6,961 nucleotides of DNA from Acidobacteria bacterium RIFCSPHIGHO2_01_FULL_67_28 (lineage in GTDB: Bacteria; Acidobacteriota; Terriglobia; Acidiferrales; 2-02-FULL-67-57), in the NCBI GenBank assembly GCA_001766965.1, contig MEKM01000172.1, positions 1 to 6,961 of the forward strand, in the 5' to 3' direction. The position numbers and the translations under genes were made by a program. Position 1 is the first letter of the stretch; the number at the start of each line of letters is the position of its first letter. Positions 1 through 6,961 of the stretch are shown here, piece by piece. The notes under the pieces are model-generated. The model worked only from the letters and a program-made list of their open reading frames with translations. It had not been told where the DNA came from and did not search any database.

Positions 1-366
1 CTGAAGTGTTTGAAGCACGGCGAGCCCATCCCGCTCTGGGGCGAGGGCTCGGCGGTGCGCGACTACGTTTATGTGGAAGACGTGGCCCGCGCCTTCCGCG
101 CCGCGCTCGGGCAGCGCTCGGCGCACCGCGTCTTCAACATCGGCACGGGGCGGGGGACGTCGCTGCGCGAGCTGATCGCATTGATGGAGCACGCCACCGG
201 GCGCAAGGCTGCGGTGGAGTCGCGTTCCGGTCGTGCCGCCGATGTGCCGGAGAACGTCCTTGACACGGCGTTGGCCCGGCAACACTTGGGTTGGACTCCC
301 CAGGTGTCGCTGGAAGACGGTCTGGCACGCACTTGGAAATGGGTGGAGGCCTCGCCCGAGGTCTAG
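1..366 (+). CDS. NAD-dependent epimerase/dehydratase (extended SDR, GalE-like), C-terminal part
   Basis: The reading frame is open at the left edge, so the N-terminal NAD-binding Rossmann domain and the catalytic YxxxK lie outside the window. What is visible is the substrate-binding C-terminal part of an extended short-chain dehydrogenase. It shows GEGSAVRDYVYVEDVARA (the R-D-[YF]-V-x-V-x-D-V signature typical of UDP-glucose/UDP-glucuronate epimerases), then FNIGTGRGTSLREL, then a GR..DV...LD stretch, then LGWTP and a C-terminal amphipathic helix with TWKW. These proteins interconvert nucleotide sugars in the cytoplasm for polysaccharide or glycan synthesis. The substrate cannot be told from this part; UDP-glucose 4-epimerase and UDP-glucuronate epimerase are the leading options. 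The stop is 5 bp before the ATG of the M28 peptidase gene, so the two are probably co-transcribed. The family is secure; the precise reaction is not. Confidence 0.92.
   Translation: MKCLKHGEPIPLWGEGSAVRDYVYVEDVARAFRAALGQRSAHRVFNIGTGRGTSLRELIALMEHATGRKAAVESRSGRAADVPENVLDTALARQHLGWTPQVSLEDGLARTWKWVEASPEV
358..362 (+). promoter_or_regulatory. Ribosome binding site of the M28 peptidase gene
   Basis: GAGGT lies 9 nt before the ATG at 372, overlapping the last codons of the epimerase gene. It supports 372 as the start rather than the upstream in-frame TTG at 291, which would put 27 extra codons inside the epimerase gene and give a residue run that looks like out-of-frame epimerase sequence. Confidence 0.6.
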
Positions 367-371
367 CCGCG

Positions 372-2252
372 ATGGATGAACTGGCGAAAGACCTGGCCGC
401 CGTGCATGCCCGCTGGGCGCCGCTCGGGGCGCGGGTCGAAGAAATCCGCGAGAACATCCGCCGCGCCTGCGCAAACCGCCTGCCGGGCGAAAGCGACAAT
501 CGCGCCAACGAGCGCCAAGTGGAGGAGTTCATCGCCCGCCTGCGGGAAGAGTTTCCCGGGCGGACCCACGAAGTGCAGCGGGGCGGGGCGATGCCGGCCG
601 AAGCCGCGGCGGCGCGCTGGGAGCAGGCGCGCGAGCAGCCGCGGCCCGCGGTGGTCATCGAGCGGCAGCGGCTCTCGCCCTGGGCCTGGCGCACCACGCG
701 CTGGAACTACGTCTTCACCGTGCCGGGTGAGAGCGCGGAAGTTTTTCTCCTCGTCGCCCACTACGACACCTGGCGCGGGCCCGGCGCCGACGACAATACG
801 ACCGGCGAAGAGATCCTCAAGCAGTACTTGCTCGCCGACCTGCGTGGCGAGAAGCGCCCGCGGCTGACGCACACGTACTTTCTCGCCGGCTCGGAAGAGT
901 GCGGGCTGGTGGGCCTGCTCTCGCAGTTGTTCCTGGCCGCGGGCCTCATCGCCGCCATCCAGGCCTGGCAGCAGGGGAGCTGGTTCTACCTGGCGGTGGC
1001 GCTGGCGCTCTGCCCGCTGGCGAGCTACCGCTTCGGGGTGTCGGGCTCGCGCGAGTACGTGCGGGCGCTCGGGCCGGCGGAGCTCAGTCGGCTCCGCGCC
1101 GTGGTGGCGGTGGACTCGGTGGGCGAAGGGCGGATGTTCATCCCGCGCTCGACGCTCGGCGCCGACTTCATCCGCGCCCTCATCCCCTTCGGCGACTACG
1201 ACGCCTTCACCGACCTGCTGGAAGAAGCGGCGCACCTGCACGGCGTCAAGTACAACAACTACATTGCCGGCGGCACCACCGACCACGTGTCGTTCCTTGA
1301 AGTGAACAACGGCCTGTGGGCGCGCGTGCGGGAAACGCTGCGGCGAGCGTACGCTTGGCTCGGCGGGCGCGACTACAAGGCGCCGCGGCTGATCCCGGCC
1401 TCGGCGCTCGTGGCCATGCTGCCGGGCAAGGCCTCGCCGGTCGTCTTCGGCGGCAAGATTCACACGCCCGACGACGTGCCCGAGCGCGTCTACCCCGAGC
1501 CGCTCGGCGAGGCGCTGCTCATCCTCGATTACGTCTTCCACATCCTCGAAGGCGGCGCGCGGGTGCGCGAGCCGCGGGGGCTCGATGAGTTCCACTACGC
1601 CCGCCTGTATGAAATCTCAAATCTCAAATCTGAAATCTCCAATGCGGGCCGCTTCGAGTACTGGCTGGCGCTCAAGGACGCGCTCGAGCCCAACCGGCGC
1701 AACCTGAACGCGCTCTACCGGGTTGAAGGGCAGGTGGACGAAGTGAAGAAGGAAGCGACGGTCGAGCTGCGCAAGACTGTCGGCTGGGGTGTGGACACCC
1801 GCCTGCGCGACGAAGTGCGCGAGCTGGCCGCCCTCCGCGGCCGCGGCTGGCGACGCGTGCGGCTTGACCGCCTGGTGGTGACCGACGGTGAGCGCCGCGT
1901 GGCCTTTGGCCGGCGCCTCACCCTGGGGCAGAAGCTGTATCGCTATACGCTGCGCGCCCGCGCCTGGGCGGAGCGGCAGATGGGCCGCTTCAGCTTCATC
2001 ACCTTCTTCCTGCTGGCGTTTCTGCTCGCGCACGGGGTCAACCGTGTGCTCAACTTCGCCTTTGCGCGCTCGTTTCCTTTCCAGAACTGGTTTTTCGACT
2101 GGGCGCCGCTCACCATTCCGCTCGTGCTGTTTTTTCAGATGGTCTTGCTGGTACGCCTGATGGCGCGCGACATTCCCACCTGGATCGACAACCACTACCG
2201 CCACGAAAACCGCGCCGACAACATGGGCAGCCTCCGCCGCCTGCCGACCTAG
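372..2252 (+). CDS. Membrane-associated M28-family zinc peptidase with internal TM hairpin
   Basis: This is a 626-residue protein with the M28 (aminopeptidase Y/S type) di-zinc signature in order: AHYDT (His130, Asp132), PGADDNTTG (metal-bridging Asp140/141), AGSEECGL (catalytic base Glu175, zinc ligand Glu176), AVDSVGEG (Asp248), GTTDHVSF (the family's 'SDH'-like motif, Asp304-His305) and GKIHTPDD (His364, the last zinc ligand). All metal ligands are present, so an active metallo-exopeptidase is expected. Residues 1-125 form a charged N-terminal region without a clear signal peptide. Hydrophobic stretches at about 180-199 and 203-218 sit inside the catalytic domain, between Glu-Glu and the GSREYV helix, where ordinary M28 enzymes run straight on. 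Two more membrane segments (about 541-560 and 575-597) end the protein. Residues 414-424 are encoded by a heptamer repeat. The start follows a GAGGT site and the 5-bp gap after the epimerase. The substrate is unknown; acting on peptides or on an amide of a membrane or cell-wall component is speculation. Confidence 0.9.
   Translation: MDELAKDLAAVHARWAPLGARVEEIRENIRRACANRLPGESDNRANERQVEEFIARLREEFPGRTHEVQRGGAMPAEAAAARWEQAREQPRPAVVIERQRLSPWAWRTTRWNYVFTVPGESAEVFLLVAHYDTWRGPGADDNTTGEEILKQYLLADLRGEKRPRLTHTYFLAGSEECGLVGLLSQLFLAAGLIAAIQAWQQGSWFYLAVALALCPLASYRFGVSGSREYVRALGPAELSRLRAVVAVDSVGEGRMFIPRSTLGADFIRALIPFGDYDAFTDLLEEAAHLHGVKYNNYIAGGTTDHVSFLEVNNGLWARVRETLRRAYAWLGGRDYKAPRLIPASALVAMLPGKASPVVFGGKIHTPDDVPERVYPEPLGEALLILDYVFHILEGGARVREPRGLDEFHYARLYEISNLKSEISNAGRFEYWLALKDALEPNRRNLNALYRVEGQVDEVKKEATVELRKTVGWGVDTRLRDEVRELAALRGRGWRRVRLDRLVVTDGERRVAFGRRLTLGQKLYRYTLRARAWAERQMGRFSFITFFLLAFLLAHGVNRVLNFAFARSFPFQNWFFDWAPLTIPLVLFFQMVLLVRLMARDIPTWIDNHYRHENRADNMGSLRRLPT
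1612..1639 (+). repeat. Four-copy heptanucleotide tandem repeat (AAATCTC) inside the M28 gene
   Basis: Units at 1612-1618, 1619-1625, 1626-1632 and 1633-1639 read AAATCTC, AAATCTC, AAATCTG and AAATCTC, so only one base departs from a perfect repeat. The tract is strikingly A/T-rich within GC-rich coding sequence. It encodes an ISNLKSEISN-like peptide at the linker between the catalytic domain and the C-terminal membrane part. Because the unit is 7 bp, gain or loss of one unit would shift the reading frame. It resembles the short tandem repeats scattered in some cyanobacterial and acidobacterial genomes, by memory only. Confidence 0.85.
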
Positions 2253-2269
2253 CCACAACACCTTCAACT

Positions 2270-2287
2270 CGGCGGCATTTGCCGCTG
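2270..2287. terminator. Hairpin between the convergent genes, possible bidirectional terminator
   Basis: CGGCGGC (2270-2276), loop ATTT, GCCGCTG (2281-2287) form a 7-bp stem with one G-T pair, 18 nt after the M28 stop in the 70-bp convergent gap. No T tract follows on either strand, so it is not a classical intrinsic terminator. Its position between two converging genes is the main argument. Confidence 0.3.
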
Positions 2288-2322
2288 GGCTGGACGGTGA
2301 GGACGAGCTGGTGACAACGGGA

Positions 2323-2820
2323 CTAGGAGCGGAGGAGGCTGGAGATAATGCCGATAATGCCAAGGCCGAGGAAGACCACGGCGGCCAAGACTCCCTTGTC
2401 GAGCCAAGGACGGTCCAGTTCGAGAGCGGCGTCGTCAGGGTTTTGGGGGTTGTAATGCACGGTGATGCGTCTGCCCTCGGGATACTTCCGGACGAGTTCT
2501 TGCGCCTTGCTTTGGCTTGCGTAGGCGGTAACGTGGTCCAGGTAGACCCGGCTCGACTGATAGCTTCGACCCTCAACGGAGTAGGTGTAGGTGACCCTGG
2601 CATGCCAGGGCTCCTGCCGGATGTCGTCGTCGGTGGTTTTGGTCCAGTCTTCCCCTGGCAGCCTCGTTGAGCGCACGCTGGACTCGACGACGACGCCTTC
2701 GGTGGTCGACCACGCCTTGCTGGCAGCCCGCCTTTGTTGATATCCGCCTTCCAAGAAAAGCACCACGCCACCGATGAGGAGGAAAACGAAGGAGGCCTTC
2801 AATCTTCCTGACTTTTCCAT
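2323..2820 (-). CDS. DUF3592-type small membrane protein, two TM segments
   Basis: The product is 165 residues. TM segment 1 is at about 9-26 (SFVFLLIGGVVLFLEGG) and TM segment 2 at about 143-162, with a 115-residue extramembrane domain between them. The domain begins with AWSTTEGVVVESSV, then has the VTYTYSVEGRSYQSSRV strand pair, a KAQELVRKYPEG helix, and RRITVHYNPQNPDDAALE. This 'Y-x-Y-x-V-x-G-x-x-Y ... YP-x-G ... V-x-Y-N-P-x-x-P' pattern is the DUF3592 family, whose function is not established. The ATG at 2820 is chosen over the upstream in-frame start at 2934 because the extra 38 residues look non-coding and would cross the candidate promoter; only a weak AAGGTGAGG lies upstream of 2820. 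Codon use is visibly less GC-biased than in the neighbours, which fits a later-acquired or weakly selected gene. It is the last gene of the minus-strand block and is probably transcribed separately. Confidence 0.85.
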   Translation of the reverse strand: MEKSGRLKASFVFLLIGGVVLFLEGGYQQRRAASKAWSTTEGVVVESSVRSTRLPGEDWTKTTDDDIRQEPWHARVTYTYSVEGRSYQSSRVYLDHVTAYASQSKAQELVRKYPEGRRITVHYNPQNPDDAALELDRPWLDKGVLAAVVFLGLGIIGIISSLLRS

Positions 2821-2905
2821 CTTCTGCTGGCCCTCACCTTCTCGGAGTTGGGCGGCTCGGATTGGGATGCGCGCGGGCCTACGCGATAAGACTCCTTGGG
2901 TGCAG

Positions 2906-2934
2906 CGAATACCACGGCGGGCGGCTGCCGTCAA
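2906..2934 (-). promoter_or_regulatory. Candidate sigma70-type promoter for the DUF3592 gene
   Basis: On the minus strand TTGACG (2934-2929, five of six bases of the -35 consensus) is followed by a 17-bp spacer and TATTCG (2911-2906, three of six bases of the -10 consensus). It lies in the 153-bp gap downstream of the oxidoreductase gene and would give a leader of roughly 80 nt. The -10 element is weak, so this is a suggestion only. Confidence 0.3.
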
Positions 2935-2973
2935 GCGCGTCTGTCCGAAGGCATGCCCAAGTTGTGCGCACGC

Positions 2974-4080
2974 CTAGACCAGCGTTTCGAGCACAAGCTT
3001 CGCGACGTGGCGGGCCAGCGTGGGCGCCGAGGTGAGCCCGGGCGAATCGATGCCGATGAGATGAATCACGCGCGGATAAGTTGGATCGCGGGTGACGATG
3101 AAGTCCTCGGGGCCGTGTTTTCCGGGCGGCGTCAGCTTGGCGCGCAAGCCGCTGAAAGCCGGCCGCAAGTCTTCGGGCCGAAGCTGCGGCAGCAACTTGT
3201 GTGCGCGCGCGCAGAAGGACTCGCGGGGCTCGAGGTCTCGCTCGTAGTCGTTCTTGTCCGTGACGTAGCGGGCGTTCGGCCCGAGCAGCAGCGTTCCCCA
3301 CAGCGTTTTGGTTAAGTGCACGCCGAGCGACAGGCCTGTCGGGTCAGGCGTCGGATAGACGAGCGCGTTGACGAGGTGCGCCTTGGCGGGGGCCACTTCC
3401 CAGTATTCGCCGCGGCACGGATGAATCTTGTAACGGGTGAAGCCGAAGAGCGCCGCGATCTCGTCAGCGTGAAGTCCCGCGGCGTTCACCAGCACGCGCG
3501 CTTCGAGCTCGCCCGCTTGCCCGGCGCGGACCCGCACGAAGTCGCCTGCGGGGTCGACGTGTTCGAGCCGGGCGTCGGTGGCGAGATAGGCGCCGTGCCG
3601 CCGGGCCGCCGCGGCGTAGGCTTTGACGAGGTCCTCGCTCACGAGGAGGCCGGTCGAAGGCACGCGCAGGGCGGCGCGCCCGGCCACGTGCGGCTCGTGC
3701 TGGTGGAGTGTGGCGGCGGTTACGAGCTCCAGGCCTGCGACGCCGTTCTCGCGCCCGCGGGCAACCAGGGCGTGCAGTTGCTCCTCTTCCGCCGCGCTAG
3801 TGGCGACGATGAACTTGCCAGTGCGCTTGTGGGGCACGTCATGGGCGGCGCAGAACTCATAGGTCAGCCGGTTGCCGTCCACGCAGCAGCGCGCCTTGAG
3901 CGAGCCGGGCGCGTAGTAAATGCCGGAGTGAATGACGCCGCTGTTGCGGCTGCTCGTCACCATGCCGACGCGCGGCAAGGCCTCGAGCAGGAAGACGTCG
4001 GCGAGGCGCGGGGCGAGCTCGGCGGCAATCGCACAGCCGACAACCCCCCCGCCGACGATGATGACGTTCGCGCGCTCCAT
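2974..4080 (-). CDS. FAD-dependent oxidoreductase, L-2-hydroxyglutarate oxidase (LhgO/L2HGDH)-like
   Basis: This 368-residue protein belongs to the DAO-type FAD oxidoreductases. The N-terminal Rossmann fold reads VIIVGGGVVG (GxGxxG at Gly10, Gly12, Gly15) with the ribose-binding Glu33 at the end of strand 2. The segment SSRNSGVIHSGIYYAPGS (44-60) is the hallmark of the L-2-hydroxyglutarate dehydrogenase/oxidase group. VNAAGLHADEIA (198-209), PCRGEYWEV (221-229) and LGPNARY (266-272) also match it. Members oxidise L-2-hydroxyglutarate to 2-oxoglutarate, a metabolite-repair and catabolic step, passing electrons to quinones or oxygen. The C-terminal FAD loop reads GIDSPGLTSAP (343-353) rather than the 'APSPAATSS' form I recall from characterised LhgO/L2HGDH, and the protein is shorter than E. 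coli LhgO. A related 2-hydroxyacid or glycerol-3-phosphate-like substrate is therefore possible. Its ATG is 3 bp after the HAD gene stop, so the two are probably co-translated. Confidence 0.85.
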   Translation of the reverse strand: MERANVIIVGGGVVGCAIAAELAPRLADVFLLEALPRVGMVTSSRNSGVIHSGIYYAPGSLKARCCVDGNRLTYEFCAAHDVPHKRTGKFIVATSAAEEEQLHALVARGRENGVAGLELVTAATLHQHEPHVAGRAALRVPSTGLLVSEDLVKAYAAAARRHGAYLATDARLEHVDPAGDFVRVRAGQAGELEARVLVNAAGLHADEIAALFGFTRYKIHPCRGEYWEVAPAKAHLVNALVYPTPDPTGLSLGVHLTKTLWGTLLLGPNARYVTDKNDYERDLEPRESFCARAHKLLPQLRPEDLRPAFSGLRAKLTPPGKHGPEDFIVTRDPTYPRVIHLIGIDSPGLTSAPTLARHVAKLVLETLV

Positions 4081-4083
4081 CGC

Positions 4084-4091
4084 TCACCCCC
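4084..4091 (-). promoter_or_regulatory. Ribosome binding site of the oxidoreductase gene, overlapping the HAD stop
   Basis: On the minus strand GGGGGTGA precedes GCG and the ATG at 4080. Its GGTGA part matches the anti-Shine-Dalgarno extension and contains the TGA stop of the HAD gene. Termination of one gene and initiation of the next thus share the same bases, which supports translational coupling and fixes the start. Confidence 0.5.
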
Positions 4092-4818
4092 GCGCGCCGA
4101 ACTGAAAAGGCAGGCGGAAGAGTTGCGAGAGGCGGCGGAGGGAGAAGTGGGGGCGCTCCAAACGATGGTGAGGCGCGTAGTCGGCGAACTCGCCGCCCAG
4201 GCGGCGCACGGCCCACATGCCGAGCTCACGCGCGGCGCGGATTTCGCTGTCGGCGCGGTCGCCGACTACGAGCACGCGGCGCGGGTCAGGCCCGCGGCCG
4301 AGCGCGCGTTTCAGGTAGCGCCGCTTGCCGCGACCTTGCAGCAGGCCGGTGAAGAAGACGCCGCTGATGTAAGGCGAGCAGTCGAGTCCGAGCACTCGGA
4401 CTTTCGCGCGCTGGATGCGGAGCAGTCCAGCGGTCAAGACATAGATGCGGACGCCCTGGCGATGCAGCTGGCGCAGCGTGGGGCGCGCGTCGGCAAAGAG
4501 ATGCAGCCGCTGGACGGGATAACTGAAGTAGGCGCGGTTGCCGGCGCGGGCCAGGCGCGCCGCGACGCGGCCGCGCAGGCCGAGCCGCGCCACCAGCCGT
4601 GCATCGAGCGTCTCGAGGTTGCGCTCCTCGCGGAAGAGGCGCAGCCGCAGCCGCACCAGGCGCGCGAGCGGGAGCTTGCGCTTGGCGTGGCGGTTCAGGC
4701 CGGCGCGGAGCAAGGCGCGGGCAGCATGCCGGTGCGCCGCCAGCACGCGCTGGCGGTGGCAGTCGTAGAGCGTGTCGTCGAGGTCGAAGACAACGGTGGT
4801 GATGAGCGGGCGCTTCAT
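4084..4818 (-). CDS. HAD-superfamily hydrolase (likely phosphatase, YjjG/COG1011-like)
   Basis: This is a 244-residue cytoplasmic HAD hydrolase with all four core motifs. Motif I is VVFDLDDTLYD (nucleophile Asp12, general acid/base Asp14, Thr16), motif II is YVLTAG (Thr129), motif III is the basic region GKRRYLK (Lys165 or a neighbour), and motif IV is VVGDRADSEIRAA (Asp187, Asp190, Mg2+ binding). The 100 residues between motifs I and II form an alpha-helical C1-type cap. FDLDDTLYDC recalls pyrimidine 5'-nucleotidases and haloacid dehalogenase-like phosphatases, but the substrate cannot be assigned. The cap is unusually rich in Arg and Leu (about residues 45-95), perhaps to bind an anionic substrate. 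Its ATG abuts the transporter stop (TAGATG) with no recognisable ribosome binding site, so expression probably depends on re-initiation after the transporter. The 5' end is therefore well supported by context, though not by a Shine-Dalgarno match. Confidence 0.88.
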   Translation of the reverse strand: MKRPLITTVVFDLDDTLYDCHRQRVLAAHRHAARALLRAGLNRHAKRKLPLARLVRLRLRLFREERNLETLDARLVARLGLRGRVAARLARAGNRAYFSYPVQRLHLFADARPTLRQLHRQGVRIYVLTAGLLRIQRAKVRVLGLDCSPYISGVFFTGLLQGRGKRRYLKRALGRGPDPRRVLVVGDRADSEIRAARELGMWAVRRLGGEFADYAPHHRLERPHFSLRRLSQLFRLPFQFGARG

Positions 4819-6243
<1,425 letters not shown>

Positions 6244-6262
6244 CCCGAGGCCGACATCGGCG

Positions 6263-6361
6263 TGTCATCCTGAGCGAAGCGAAGGATCGTGCGATTCTTC
6301 GCTCCGCCCTGCAAGGTCGCCCTCAACCGCTTCTCTGCAACGGGCTCCGCTCAGAATGACA
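6263..6361. repeat. 99-bp inverted-repeat element (GTCATCCTGAGCG type), non-coding
   Basis: The ends TGTCATCCTGAGCG (6263-6276) and CGCTCAGAATGACA (6348-6361) are inverted repeats of 14 bp with one mismatch. Inside the left half a second palindrome, AGCGAAGGATC (6278-6288), loop GTGC, GATTCTTCGCT (6293-6303), makes an 11-bp stem with one G-T pair. I recall this class of element as a dispersed, probably non-autonomous repeat in intergenic regions of many Acidobacteriota and other genomes. It gives rise to spurious 'HPERSEGS' peptides in databases. It fills most of the gap between the aldehyde dehydrogenase and the transporter. The hairpin may act on the transcript as a stabiliser or attenuator. 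Confidence 0.8.
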
Positions 6362-6386
6362 GGGGGGGCGTGGCGTGACAAGAGCG

Positions 6387-6961
6387 TCAGTAGAAGCCGG
6401 CTTCGCGCTTGCGTCCGGTGTAGTCCACGTAAACGACTTTGAGCTCGGAGTAGAAGTCGATGGCGACGTTGCCGGTCTCGCGTTCGCCCACCCCAGTCGC
6501 CTTGATGCCGCCGAAGGGCACGTGGGCTTCGCCGCCCGGCGTGGGCGAGTTGAGATGGACGACGCCGCACTCGATGCGCTCGGCGAACTCGAAGACGTAG
6601 TTGGCGTTGGTGGAAAAGATGGAGGCGGCCAGGCCGTAGCGGACGCCGTTCGCCACCCGCACCGCTTCGTCGAAGTCCTTGACGCGGATGACGGCCAGCA
6701 CCGGCCCGAAGACTTCTTCCTGGGCGAGGCGAGCGTCGGGGGCGACGCGGTCGAAGATGGTGGGCGGGGTGAACCAGCCGCGGTCGTAGGCGCCGCCGCG
6801 CAGCCGCTCACCGCCGCAGATGAGCTTGCCTTCGCGCTTGCCGATTTCGAGGTACTCCTGGACTTTCTTGAACTGGGCCTCATCCACCGAGGGGCCGACG
6901 CCGGTGCCGGGCTCGGCGCCGTTGCCGACTTTCAGTTTGCGGGCGCGCTCGGCGAGCATCC
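6387..6961 (-). CDS. Aldehyde dehydrogenase family protein (C-terminal part)
   Basis: The frame is open at the right edge. About 191 residues are visible, and the catalytic Cys and most of the NAD-binding domain are outside. Clear ALDH C-terminal signatures are present: LKVGNG near the window edge, VGPSVDEAQ, EGKLICGGERL, FTPPTIFDRV, QEEVFGPVLAVI (the conserved catalytic-domain Glu and Phe), VANGVRYGLAASIFS, VHLNSPTPGGEAHVPFGGIK and GVGERETG, ending with KVVYVDYTG. Such enzymes oxidise an aldehyde, here probably a semialdehyde, to the acid with NAD(P)+ in the cytoplasm. The NSPTPGGEAHVPFGG form resembles semialdehyde dehydrogenases of amino-acid and pyrimidine catabolism, but no specific substrate can be named. 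The neighbouring transporter for N-heterocycles fits a catabolic cluster. The ATG at 6959 is probably internal, not the true start. Confidence 0.92.
   Translation of the reverse strand, partial: MLAERARKLKVGNGAEPGTGVGPSVDEAQFKKVQEYLEIGKREGKLICGGERLRGGAYDRGWFTPPTIFDRVAPDARLAQEEVFGPVLAVIRVKDFDEAVRVANGVRYGLAASIFSTNANYVFEFAERIECGVVHLNSPTPGGEAHVPFGGIKATGVGERETGNVAIDFYSELKVVYVDYTGRKREAGFY

Noticed and set aside
291..371. N-terminal extension of the M28 peptidase from a TTG at 291
   Set aside because: It would overlap 76 bp of the epimerase gene in another frame. The ATG at 372 has a GAGGT at proper spacing and starts just after the epimerase stop.
363..1595. A 410-codon minus-strand frame across the M28 peptidase gene
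   Set aside because: It is antisense to a gene with all its zinc-site motifs, and the product is Arg/His/Pro-rich low-complexity sequence. It is a shadow of GC-rich coding DNA.
1617..2771. A 384-codon minus-strand frame spanning the peptidase end and the DUF3592 gene
   Set aside because: It crosses two supported genes in a different frame and shows no family motif.
2821..2973. Search for an RNA gene or small ORF in the 153-bp gap before the DUF3592 gene
   Set aside because: No tRNA-like cloverleaf, riboswitch-like fold or small ORF with a ribosome binding site was seen. Only the weak promoter candidate is reported.

Overview
The window is about 7 kb of high-GC bacterial DNA, densely coded, with two convergent gene blocks. 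Very high G+C at third codon positions leaves long stop-free frames antisense to the real genes. A Gram-negative soil-type lineage such as Acidobacteriota is plausible. The hints are the 99-bp 'GTCATCCTGAGCG...CGCTCAGAATGAC' inverted-repeat element, which I recall as common in acidobacterial and some other genomes, and a short AAATCTC repeat. This assignment is inference, not something the sequence proves.

Plus strand (1-2252): the C-terminal end of an extended-SDR, GalE-like nucleotide-sugar epimerase is followed after 5 bp by a complete 626-codon M28-type zinc peptidase with membrane segments. The peptidase has two unusual features. A hydrophobic hairpin is inserted inside the catalytic domain, just after the catalytic Glu-Glu pair. 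A four-copy 7-bp tandem repeat lies in frame between the catalytic domain and a C-terminal membrane region.

Minus strand (2323-6961), read from right to left: the C-terminal end of an aldehyde dehydrogenase; a 99-bp inverted-repeat element; an NCS1-family nucleobase/hydantoin/allantoin-type transporter; a HAD hydrolase whose ATG directly abuts the transporter stop; an FAD-dependent oxidoreductase of the L-2-hydroxyglutarate oxidase group, 3 bp further on; then, after a 153-bp gap with a candidate promoter, a small two-TM DUF3592 protein. Transporter, HAD and oxidoreductase look like one translationally coupled operon, probably for uptake and catabolism of a small N-heterocycle or a repair/salvage role. 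The substrates cannot be fixed from this window. The two blocks converge at 2253-2322, where a short hairpin is present.

I see no CRISPR array, tRNA, rRNA, transposase, phage gene or defence system. Most of the window is ordinary metabolism. The points most worth a second look are the architecture and the repeat in the M28 peptidase gene, and the inverted-repeat element within the catabolic gene cluster.
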